Source: Terriglobia bacterium
GTDB taxonomy: Bacteria; Acidobacteriota; Terriglobia; 20CM-2-55-15
Length of the DNA: 47,105 nucleotides
Assembly (NCBI GenBank): GCA_036496425.1
Contig: DASXLG010000288.1
Coordinates: 1 to 47,105 of the forward strand
Direction of reading: 5' to 3'
Position numbers and translations under genes: made by a program. The notes beneath the pieces were generated by a model. It saw only the letters and a list, made by a program, of their open reading frames with translations, was not told the DNA's origin and did not search any database. Position 1 is the first letter of the stretch; every line of letters begins with the position of its first letter. Below are positions 19,030 through 25,434 of this stretch, piece after piece.

Positions 19030-19476
19030 TCAATTGCTTAAAGATACAGCATCCCGTGCGCTCGTTACCCAGACCCTATTTAATACGATTTCCGGCTTTT
19101 GTAGGAACAGCGATCCTGTCACCTTACCGGTCGGGTTTGGTTTTTCGGCGGTGAAAAGTTCGGAAGCGGTGAACCAGTACAGCCCACCCGAATAGACCTC
19201 GGCCGAGGCTTGGCGCAGTTCTTCGGCCCACTTCGTGTCCAGCATTTCGATGAGCACGGCGCGGTTGCGGCCTTCAGGGCCTCCGGGGGGAAGCGCAGGT
19301 AAAGAAAGCATCAGGGCGGTGCGGCAGGAGTTCGCCAGTATCCAGATCCGCAACGCTGTTGTGCAGCTGCGCGCCTTGCTTCCAGGTGTCAACACTTCGC
19401 CTGCGCCCTTACGGACGCCGACGCATGACTCGGGGCCATCGTGACTGGCTGGGCCTTCGATGTAAGACTCTTTCAT
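19030..19476 (-). pseudogene. Composite debris: group II intron 5'-region-like sequence joined to an unknown coding remnant
   Basis: The first 30 codons (MKESYIEGPASHDGPESC and on to about 19387) are the familiar translation of the 5' domain I region of bacterial group II introns, with GGATAAACCGGCATGGAG just upstream. No reverse transcriptase follows. From about 19385 to 19300 another frame looks coding (VADLDTGELLPHRPDAF), and from about 19290 to 19030 this frame looks coding again (RNRAVLIEMLDTKWAEEL). I read it as a mosaic of an intron end and a frameshifted gene rather than one 148-residue protein. The intron call rests on recall of similar translations. Confidence 0.4.
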
Positions 19477-19739
19477 TCTCTACTCCATGCCGGTTTATCC
19501 CGGCGCACTGTCCCTTCGGCAAGCGTGCCTGATTCTTATAGAGGATGGGACGTATGCCACTTCGACAAGGAGACGATCGATATCCAGGGGTGTCGCTGAA
19601 AAACCTGTTGAACGCCAAACCCCGACATGTTTATGTAACGCATTTTTATAGGAGAAAAACCTACCGCCTCAGGCGCGCAGTCCCGTTCGGAATTACATAT
19701 ACATAAGGATGCATGCATCAGGAGAAGGATGGCTTCTGA

Positions 19740-20108
19740 CGGGAAATCGCTTTCTCCTGTCAGCAAATGGCAAGTGCTGATGTGGGAACGCCTCCGCACA
19801 TCAGCTGACGACACTTTCCCGTCAGCAGTTGGCAAATGCTGATGTGCGGAGCCGATTTCCCGCCAGCAGTTGGCAACTGCTGATGGGAAATTGGCTTCAG
19901 CTGATGTGGGAACGCCTCCGCACATCAGCTGACGGCATTTTCCCGCCAGCAGTTGGCAAATGCTGATGTGCGGAGCCGATCTCCCGTCAGCAGTTGTCAA
20001 CTGCTGATGAGAAATTGGCTTCAGCTGATGTGGGAACGCCTCCGCACATCAGCTGACGGTAATTTCCCGCCAGCAGTTGGCAAATGCTGATGTGCGGAGC
20101 CGATCTCC
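19740..20108. repeat. Tandem array of about three 124-bp units built from hairpins
   Basis: The segment CTGATGTGGGAACGCCTCCG recurs at 19777, 19901 and 20025, exactly 124 bp apart. Each unit holds a perfect 12-bp-arm hairpin (TCAGCTGATGTG / CACATCAGCTGA, loop 12), a 9-bp-arm hairpin (CAGCAGTTG-G-CAACTGCTG) and a looser CAGCA...TGCTG pair. The heptamer GCTGATG/CATCAGC thus occurs many times in alternating orientation. No protein frame is convincing. It lies directly before the first sigma54 promoter module. It could be a protein-binding array, a structured RNA, or a mobile repeat family. Confidence 0.85.
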
Positions 20109-20134
20109 TGGATAGAGCCCTCCGTTTCCGTTTC

Positions 20135-20190
20135 GTCTACTCCGTCTACTGAAATCTACTCCAATCTACTGAAGTCTACGCAGAGTAGAC
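20135..20190 (+). promoter_or_regulatory. Upstream activator repeat, copy 1 (predicted enhancer-binding site)
   Basis: Five steps of about 10 bp, each beginning (G/A)TCTACT, end in the hairpin GTCTAC-N5-GTAGAC at 20174-20190. An almost identical block lies at 22931-22987. The last hairpin starts 49 bp before an IHF-like site and 92 bp before the -24 element, the distance expected for a sigma54 enhancer. Confidence 0.7.
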
Positions 20191-20222
20191 GGAACCCAGG
20201 CGCAACGCTGCTCCGAAAGGCC

Positions 20223-20235
20223 TAACTCGTTGATA
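20223..20235 (-). promoter_or_regulatory. IHF-like binding site, copy 1
   Basis: On the minus strand this reads TATCAACGAGTTA, a full match to the IHF consensus WATCAANNNNTTR. It sits between the upstream repeat and the -24/-12 promoter, where IHF bends DNA in sigma54 promoters. Confidence 0.6.
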
Positions 20236-20264
20236 AATCGTGTTTGGTATTCGGCCGCCGCCCG

Positions 20265-20280
20265 CGGCAGCGCGATTGCA
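20265..20280 (+). promoter_or_regulatory. Sigma54 (-24/-12) promoter of the FN3 gene
   Basis: CGGCAGCGCGATTGCA matches the consensus TGGCACG-N4-TTGCW with GG and GC separated by exactly 10 bases. Transcription would begin near 20291, leaving a 5' leader of about 90 nt that contains a small TTCCAGC/GCTGGAA hairpin. Confidence 0.6.
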
Positions 20281-20381
20281 CTTATAAGCGCGTTCGAAAG
20301 GCGGGTGTAGAAATCTTTCCAGCGAAGTGCTGGAAGGGGCTCTCCCCAAAACCGTTAACGAATCTAAGAAAGGAGGTACGT

Positions 20382-21035
20382 ATGTCAGTAAGTAAGGCGA
20401 AAGTGGTCACGATCCGGCCACTTGAAAGTTACAACAAAATGTCCGACGCGGATATTGTTCAGCGTGGGACAGCAGTTGTGACCGGTCTGACCGGGAATTC
20501 GAATTTTACGAGTTTGCCGGTCGATCTGGCGGCGCTGACGGCGGCTATCAGCAGTCTCTCGGCACTCATTGCGGAGGCTCTCGATGGCGGCAAGAAGGCG
20601 CTCGCTCAGAAAAACAAGCAACGGGAAACCGTCGTAAAAATGCTGAGGCTGTTGGGCCGTTATGTTGAAGTCAATTGCGATGGAGACATGGCGAAGTTCA
20701 CGTCCAGCGGATTTACGCCGGCTTCGACGACCAAAGTTCCAGCGGCGCCGTTGCCGTTACCGGTCATCCAAAGCGTCTACCAGGGCGCCATCAGTGGAGA
20801 ACTCGTAATTCAGATCCAGTCTATTTCGAAGGCTCTGAGCTATGAAATCCATTACGGTGTCCAGGTCAACGGCGGGCCGCCGGCCTCGGTGACGAGCAAG
20901 GTAGTCGCCAAGACCAGACCGCCCATTGGATTCCAGGGCCTGATGCCGGGCACTGTCTACGCGTTTCAAGTTCGCGCGCAAGGCAAGCTCGGTTTCACGG
21001 ACTGGACCGACTGGACGACGTGTATGGTCACATAA
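20382..21035 (+). CDS. Fibronectin type III domain protein of unknown function
   Basis: ATG 20382 follows a strong AAAGGAGG ribosome-binding site and defines a 217-residue protein; the longer open frame from 20244 would include the promoter. Residues 1-110 are helical (LTAAISSLSALIAEALDGGKKAL) and not recognised. Residues about 120-217 form a single FN3-like beta domain (SYEIHYGVQVNG, then LMPGTVYAFQVRAQGKLG). There is no signal peptide or membrane segment. It is the first target of a sigma54-type promoter module and is followed by a terminator, so it is transcribed alone. Its role may be structural or adhesive; this is not shown by the sequence. Confidence 0.7.
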   Translation: MSVSKAKVVTIRPLESYNKMSDADIVQRGTAVVTGLTGNSNFTSLPVDLAALTAAISSLSALIAEALDGGKKALAQKNKQRETVVKMLRLLGRYVEVNCDGDMAKFTSSGFTPASTTKVPAAPLPLPVIQSVYQGAISGELVIQIQSISKALSYEIHYGVQVNGGPPASVTSKVVAKTRPPIGFQGLMPGTVYAFQVRAQGKLGFTDWTDWTTCMVT

Positions 21036-21043
21036 CCGTCGAA

Positions 21044-21083
21044 GGGGCGCACTCCGCAATCCCGGGGGTGCGCCCCCTTTTTT
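21044..21083 (+). terminator. Rho-independent terminator after the FN3 gene
   Basis: A 9-bp stem (GGGGCGCAC / GTGCGCCCC) is followed by a run of six T, 9 bases after the FN3 stop codon. It separates the FN3 gene from the enhancer-binding-protein gene that starts at 21103. Confidence 0.8.
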
Positions 21084-21102
21084 GTGTTAGGATGCCCGGC
21101 CA

Positions 21103-22929
21103 ATGAAACCCCGGCTTATCGCGCTTTCCGGCCCGCACAAAGGGCTGGTGATCCCGCTTACTGAAATTCCCTTCAGTGTCGGCCGCGAGGCCGATAACTC
21201 GTTGGTTCTGGACGACGAACTGGTCTCGGGATATCACTTCAAAACATTCCTGAACGACGGTAGACCCTACCTCCGCGACGGCAATACGCGGAATGGCACG
21301 TGGATCAACGGGACCGCGCGGAGTGAGCGGGATCTCGAAGACGGCGACCGCATCAAATGCGGAAGCACGACCTTCCTCTATCTCGAATCCGAAAGAGACC
21401 CGAAGGCGATTCCTGTCCTTATCGATGACGAAGCCGACCGCAACCGCCAGCTCGAGACGCTGCGTGCCGACTACACGGTCCGCGACGAGGCGGCGATTCA
21501 TTACAGAGGACAATCCGAGGTCCTGATGTACATGGCCGGGTTGCTGAATGAGATCGAGGACCCGGCGCAACTTCAGGTGCAGCTGCTCGATCGTACGTTC
21601 GAGATTATTCCTGCATTACGGGGCGCCATCGTGGTCAATGGCAGGCGGGTCAGTCCGGATCCGGCAGACTGGGCTTCGCGCATTTTCCGTGAGCGCGGTT
21701 TCGACGGCGAGGTCGAGTTCAAGCTCAGCAGCAAAATTCTGCATCAGGTTTATGCCGAAAAATGCGCTGTCATCAGCAACGATATCAAGCCCGTGATCTG
21801 TGCTCCATTGCTCGTGGCCGGCGCCGTCCGCGGCGTGATCTATCTGGAAGGAGCGTCCACCCGCAATGGCTTCGAGCCGGAAGACCTGCGTGTGCTTAAG
21901 GGCGTGGCGGCATTCCTCATCACCTCGATCAGGCTGGCCGATAAAATCGAGTCGATTCGCGATGCCCGCGACCTTCTCCAGGAAAAAGAAGAACCGATCC
22001 CCGACCTGGTCGGCCGCAGCCCGTCAATGCTGGGCGTCCGCAAGAACATCAAGGAGGTCGCTGCCGTCGACGCCCCGGTTCTGATCCAGGGCGAGACCGG
22101 AACGGGAAAGGAAATCATTGCCCACAGCATCCACGACGCCAGTCCACGGAAGGGCCATCCTTTTATAGCCATCAACTGCGCAGCTATTCCGGAGTCGCTG
22201 CTGGAAAGCGAGCTTTTCGGCCATGCCAAGGGTTCCTTCACCGGAGCGGCAATGGCGCGAAAAGGAAAGTTCAGAATGGCTCATGAAGGGACCATATTCC
22301 TCGACGAGATCGGCGACATGAGCTCCGGCGCGCAAACGCGCCTGCTGCGAGTCCTCCAAGAGGGCCGCTTCTCGGCAATCGGTGAGGACAAGGAAACCGA
22401 GATCGACGTGCGCGTGATCGCTGCGACCCATGTGAATCTCAAGCAAGCCGTTCAGGAAAAAAGGTTCCGGGAGGATCTCTTCTACCGCCTGAACGTGCTG
22501 TCGATCGAAGTGCCACCGCTGCGCGAGCGGGCCGAAGACATCGCTCTGCTTTCGGGGCATTTTCTCACGAAGTATTCGCATTGGCGTGAAGTCGCGGATA
22601 TCTCGCCGCAAGCCATGGAAGTGCTCCAGACGCACAAATGGCCGGGAAACGTCCGGGAACTGGAAAATGTCATCCAGCATGCGATCGTCCGCGGAAAAGA
22701 GGATACGATCCAGCCGGCGGATCTTCCTCCATATCTCATTTCCGGAACAGCCTCCGTCAGGGCCGACGCCCCCGCGGTATTCAAATTCAAAGGCCGCGCA
22801 GCGGCGAAGAAGGTTCTCAAGGCGGATTTGCTCGCGTACATCGAAGCCAACAACGCCACGGTGGAACAAGCCGCCGCGCATTTCCACATCAGCCGCGCCT
22901 GGGCCTACCGGCTCCTCGCCGAGGGATAG
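21103..22929 (+). CDS. Sigma54-dependent enhancer-binding protein (FHA-GAF-AAA+-HTH)
   Basis: The 608-residue regulator begins with an FHA domain (about 20-95: [16 protein letters not shown], then NGTWING), followed by a GAF-like sensory domain at about 150-285. The sigma54 AAA+ domain spans about 300-535, with Walker A GETGTGKE (K336) and the sigma54-contacting loop GSFTGA at 377-382. A Fis-type HTH ends the protein. It can open -24/-12 promoters. The FHA domain suggests control by a phosphothreonine partner; a kinase/phosphatase/FHA operon lies at 27094-31364. Two matching sigma54 promoter modules flank the gene, and both are its likely targets. Confidence 0.95.
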   Translation: MKPRLIALSGPHKGLVIPLTEIPFSVGREADNSLVLDDELVSGYHFKTFLNDGRPYLRDGNTRNGTWINGTARSERDLEDGDRIKCGSTTFLYLESERDPKAIPVLIDDEADRNRQLETLRADYTVRDEAAIHYRGQSEVLMYMAGLLNEIEDPAQLQVQLLDRTFEIIPALRGAIVVNGRRVSPDPADWASRIFRERGFDGEVEFKLSSKILHQVYAEKCAVISNDIKPVICAPLLVAGAVRGVIYLEGASTRNGFEPEDLRVLKGVAAFLITSIRLADKIESIRDARDLLQEKEEPIPDLVGRSPSMLGVRKNIKEVAAVDAPVLIQGETGTGKEIIAHSIHDASPRKGHPFIAINCAAIPESLLESELFGHAKGSFTGAAMARKGKFRMAHEGTIFLDEIGDMSSGAQTRLLRVLQEGRFSAIGEDKETEIDVRVIAATHVNLKQAVQEKRFREDLFYRLNVLSIEVPPLRERAEDIALLSGHFLTKYSHWREVADISPQAMEVLQTHKWPGNVRELENVIQHAIVRGKEDTIQPADLPPYLISGTASVRADAPAVFKFKGRAAAKKVLKADLLAYIEANNATVEQAAAHFHISRAWAYRLLAEG

Positions 22930-22930
22930 A

Positions 22931-22987
22931 GTCTACTCCGATCTACTGAAATCTACTCCAGTCTACTGAAGTCTACGCAGAGTAGAC
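22931..22987 (+). promoter_or_regulatory. Upstream activator repeat, copy 2
   Basis: This near-identical copy of the 20135-20190 block begins right after the stop codon of the enhancer-binding-protein gene. It has five (G/A)TCTAC steps at 10-bp spacing and ends in the hairpin GTCTAC-N5-GTAGAC at 22971-22987, 49 bp before the second IHF-like site. Confidence 0.7.
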
Positions 22988-23019
22988 GAACCGCGGCTCT
23001 TCATCCCGCCTTGCTCTTC

Positions 23020-23032
23020 TAACTCGCTGATA
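23020..23032 (-). promoter_or_regulatory. IHF-like binding site, copy 2
   Basis: On the minus strand this reads TATCAGCGAGTTA, one mismatch from the IHF consensus. Its spacing to the upstream hairpin (49 bp) and to the -24 element (43 bp) equals that of copy 1. Confidence 0.5.
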
Positions 23033-23061
23033 AATCACGTTCGGTTATTGCGCGCCGGTTT

Positions 23062-23077
23062 GGGCCCCTGCCTGCCT
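23062..23077 (+). promoter_or_regulatory. Sigma54 (-24/-12) promoter of the small-protein operon
   Basis: TGGGCCCCTGCCTGCC has the GG-N10-GC core, weaker than copy 1 elsewhere. The identical 43-bp spacing from the IHF-like site supports it. Transcription would start near 23088, just before the AAAGGAG of the first small gene. Confidence 0.5.
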
Positions 23078-23106
23078 TATCAGACCGCATGAAAGGAGTA
23101 CGCAAC

Positions 23107-23289
23107 ATGACGATAGCGATGACAGTGACACAAGTGTCGGAATTGGCCGATGTCTCCAAGGCGCTGCTCGACCTGATGGAGGGCCTTGAAGACGCCGTCC
23201 AGCGATTGCTTCGAATCGTAGGCGATCTTGTCGGTCCGGCTTCACCGGATCCGAAAGACAACCTGAGAAAGGAGAAACCATGGACATAG
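23107..23289 (+). CDS. Small amphipathic protein, first gene of a sigma54-type operon
   Basis: This 60-residue protein begins at ATG 23107 after GAAAGGAG with good spacing. It is mostly one amphipathic helix (SKALLDLMEGLEDAVQRLL) with a charged tail and no cysteine or membrane segment. The stop lies 10 bases inside the next gene, so translation is coupled. I do not recognise the family. It depends on the predicted -24/-12 promoter and should be expressed with its partner. Confidence 0.65.
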   Translation: MTIAMTVTQVSELADVSKALLDLMEGLEDAVQRLLRIVGDLVGPASPDPKDNLRKEKPWT

Positions 23290-23459
23290 CAGAGCAACTC
23301 ATGGAGGTCCTCAGCAGGCTTGGCCGCATCGAAGGCCAGCTCATCGGCATCAACAAAGTGTCGGAGCGGGTCTCACGGCTGGAGATGTGGCAGGCCTGGC
23401 TGAAGGGCGGACTGTGCGCGGTTCTAGGCGCGTTCGGTTACCTGTTCAGAAAAGTGTAG
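23280..23459 (+). CDS. Holin/XhlA-like small membrane protein
   Basis: ATG 23280 follows AAAGGAG and overlaps the upstream gene by 10 bases. The 59-residue product has an N-terminal coiled coil (LMEVLSRLGRIEGQL, then VSERVSRLE), a WQAWLKGG turn and a C-terminal membrane helix ending GYLFRKV. This is the pattern of XhlA and related phage or bacteriocin holin accessory proteins. It could permeabilise or anchor to the membrane. Under sigma54 control with an unrelated small partner, it may be a release or signalling peptide and not a phage remnant. Confidence 0.65.
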   Translation: MDIAEQLMEVLSRLGRIEGQLIGINKVSERVSRLEMWQAWLKGGLCAVLGAFGYLFRKV

Positions 23460-23626
23460 AGGTTCAAAGAAAGGAGAACACGTTTATGTCGGGTTCCATG
23501 CGCGGATGACGCGAATGGTCGTCCGCGCGGTCCGTAGCTGGCTTCTCTTTGGCGCGATTCCGGCGATAGGGATGCCTGCGGCGATCGCGAAAGCCTGCCC
23601 GCTTCGCGCTGCCGGGCGCGACGAAT

Positions 23627-23759
23627 ATTCCCCGCCTTTCCAAGGCGGGGTGGCTGCGCCATTAATAAAATGGTCCCGTTCCTTAGCGGCGCAGACGGGG
23701 CGGTTCGTAACTAACCGCCCCGGCGCTTCGCGCCACCCCGCCTTGGAAAGGCGGGGAAT
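23627..23759. mobile_element. 133-bp MITE-like element with 28-bp perfect terminal inverted repeats
   Basis: The ends 23627-23654 and 23732-23759 are perfect inverted copies, and each is itself a palindrome (CCCCGCCTTTCCAAGGCGGGG type). The interior holds a further 9-bp hairpin (GGGGCGGTT / AACCGCCCC). There is no open frame. This is the architecture of non-autonomous MITE or REP-doublet elements. I see no clear target duplication. Confidence 0.75.
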
Positions 23760-23768
23760 GGGGGCGGC

Positions 23769-23839
23769 GCGGGCTTTTAGCCCGCGTTCAACCACCAAAA
23801 CAATTCTTGTTTGAATTTGAACGCGGGCTAAAAGCCCGC
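23769..23839. repeat. 71-bp REP-like inverted repeat
   Basis: Perfect 23-bp arms (23769-23791 and 23817-23839) each contain the palindrome GCGGGCTTTTAGCCCGC. A related GGGCTAAAGCCC lies at 309-320, so the motif is dispersed in this genome. It directly abuts the MITE-like element. Confidence 0.75.
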
Positions 23840-24161
23840 TATCCTTACGCAACTCTTATGAAGCGATTCATCCGGCGGATGGCGCAGAGTTACCGGCGCC
23901 GAAGCAGGCGCCGGCTGGCGCGAAATCGGCCCCCGCACCAGGCGCGAGTCTCTGGCCGCCGCTGAGCTTCCGCGTTCAAGATGGCCGGCTCTACGCCTTC
24001 ACCGGAGAAGGCCGCGCCTTCGCGATGAAATGCATGACCGCGAATTGCTGACTGCAGGCGCGGTCATAGGCTGGATGCCACGATCCGGCCGAAGCGCTCG
24101 AGATGCGTCAATCCTGTATTGCTCTATCGACGCGACTTCAAACGCAGGCTTCTGCGTTGTT

Positions 24162-24191
24162 CCACCGTGGGTTCGAATCCCGCCCTCTCCG
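24162..24191 (+). other. tRNA-Ser 3'-end fragment, probable attachment-site scar
   Basis: The 30 bases form the end of a serine tRNA: a T arm with stem GTGGG/CCCGC around TTCGAAT, then the acceptor strand CCTCTCC with G as discriminator. No 5' half (expected GGAGAGG) precedes it, so this is not a functional tRNA. Isolated tRNA 3' ends are the usual att footprint of integrases. It marks the right edge of the accessory region, 11 bases before the Uma2 gene end. Confidence 0.7.
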
Positions 24192-24201
24192 TTCTTCAAC
24201 G

Positions 24202-24765
24202 CTAACCGAACACTGCTTGGTAGACGTCCCGTAATGGGATCGTGAGGCGGATGGATTCCAATGGGGCAGCTGCGTCCAGATCATCATAGATCTGCGGCTG
24301 CCAGTTCTTGCCGGAACGCCTGAAAACCTCCACGAGCGGGGCGTCCTGTTCGACGAGAATGTATTCGCGAAGCGTGGGAATTTCTCTGTAAAGCGTGAAC
24401 TTTTGATTCCGGTCGTATTCGCGCGTGGCGTCGGACAAGACTTCGGCGAGCAAAATCGGATTGGTTAACGTATCTGGCCGGCCCGCGATAATCAACGGTT
24501 CCCCGCACACAACACTGAGGTCCGGATAGGTATACAAACCGCCGGGCGTCTGCACGCGAAGGCCGCTTCCGAAGGTCTGACAACCCTGCCCTAGAATAGC
24601 GGGACGCACGAAACTAAGGACATTGGCGGCAATGCCGTTGTGCCGCAGGGAGGCTCCGGCCATTGCGAATATCTGCCCATCGTAGTATTCGTTCCTGATA
24701 GGAGAGCTTTCTTCGACGGAAAAATACTCATCCAGGCTATAGCGTCTTTGGGAGTCGCGATTCAT
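24202..24765 (-). CDS. Uma2 family (DUF820) putative endonuclease
   Basis: The 187-residue protein is a full-length Uma2-family member, a PD-(D/E)xK-type fold common in cyanobacteria and Acidobacteriota, with unproven nuclease activity. Visible motifs in order are NEYYDGQIFAMAGAS, YPDLSVVCG (acidic residue), LLAEVLSDATREYDR and the helix KFTLYREIPTLREYILVE. ATG 24765 is preferred; a TTG at 24774 is also in frame. It is a single-gene unit at the edge of the island. Confidence 0.88.
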   Translation of the reverse strand: MNRDSQRRYSLDEYFSVEESSPIRNEYYDGQIFAMAGASLRHNGIAANVLSFVRPAILGQGCQTFGSGLRVQTPGGLYTYPDLSVVCGEPLIIAGRPDTLTNPILLAEVLSDATREYDRNQKFTLYREIPTLREYILVEQDAPLVEVFRRSGKNWQPQIYDDLDAAAPLESIRLTIPLRDVYQAVFG

Positions 24766-24831
24766 CGCCTGCAATCATAAGCGATTCTCACTTCGTAACG
24801 GCAACCCGGGCAGTGACGGCACCAGGGGAAT

Positions 24832-24853
24832 AAAAAAGGCCGGTAAACCGGCC
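24832..24853 (-). terminator. Short hairpin with T-run in minus orientation
   Basis: A perfect 7-bp stem GGCCGGT/ACCGGCC with a 2-base loop is followed, on the minus strand, by six T. It lies between two divergent genes and would stop transcription entering Uma2 from the right. It may simply insulate the region. Confidence 0.4.
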
Positions 24854-24903
24854 GGCTGGAGATTTTGCATCAGAATGCATCAACGTTCCGTATTAAGGGA
24901 AAG

Positions 24904-25434
24904 ATGGCCATCAAGGACGGCGATTTCGAATCGTTGGTGCGTGAGCATAAAGCGATGCTCTACCGGATTGCCTTCAATTTCTTCCTGAACGCCCGGATTG
25001 CCGAAGAGATCGTCCAGGATGTGTTCCTTCAGTGTTTCGAGAATCTGAAAAACATTCAGTCTCCCGAACACTTGAAAGCATGGTTGAGGCGGGCGGCGAC
25101 CCATCGGTGTATCGACCTCGTACGCAGCGGCAGGGCACGGAAGGAATTGCCGTTGGATGAACTGCCGGACGTTCCGGACCAGATACCCGAATCCGATCCG
25201 TTGCTTGCGGAGCGCCTGCGCCGCCTTGTCGCCTCACTCCCGGAGAAACAACGGATGATTTTGATCCTCCGATACGCCGAAGATATGGATTCGGACGAAA
25301 TCGGCGAGTTGCTCGATATGCCCGCACCGACGGTTCGGAGTCATTTGCAGCGCGCGCTTGCCATCCTTCGCGAAAAAGCGCCGCGCGCCCTTGGAGAAGA
25401 GATCTATGGACCCACTCGAAAACAACCTTCGTGA
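24904..25434 (+). CDS. ECF RNA polymerase sigma factor
   Basis: The 176-residue protein has sigma region 2 (FESLVREHKAMLYRIAFNF, then EEIVQDVFLQCFENL) and region 4 (LPEKQRMILILRYAEDMDS, then an HTH ending in VRSHLQRALAILREK). ATG 24904 follows AAGGGAAAG. The gene overlaps the next one by 29 bases, so it is co-translated with a FecR-type membrane protein that probably holds it inactive. This is a typical cell-surface signalling pair. Confidence 0.92.
   Translation: MAIKDGDFESLVREHKAMLYRIAFNFFLNARIAEEIVQDVFLQCFENLKNIQSPEHLKAWLRRAATHRCIDLVRSGRARKELPLDELPDVPDQIPESDPLLAERLRRLVASLPEKQRMILILRYAEDMDSDEIGELLDMPAPTVRSHLQRALAILREKAPRALGEEIYGPTRKQPS

Larger units (their letters stand above)
23486..24051 (+). 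pseudogene. Third gene of the small-protein operon, interrupted by repeat elements
   Basis: A good ribosome-binding site (AAAGGAGAACACG) precedes ATG 23486, but this frame ends after 7 codons and overlaps another ATG (23506) whose frame begins like a signal peptide (RSWLLFGAIPAIGMPAAIAKA). That frame runs into two inverted-repeat elements (23627-23759 and 23769-23839). A coding-like tail follows at 23857-24051, ending in LSFRVQDGRLYAFTGEG and TGA. I infer one exported protein broken by repeat insertion. The link between head and tail cannot be proved from this sequence alone. Confidence 0.45.

Noticed and set aside
19740-20108. CRISPR array
   Set aside because: The 124-bp period is too long, the intervals between repeats are conserved, and no cas genes are present.
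24000-24199. Minus-strand open frame with the translation GEGGIRTHGG
   Set aside because: This is the known spurious translation of the tRNA-Ser 3' end, not a protein gene.
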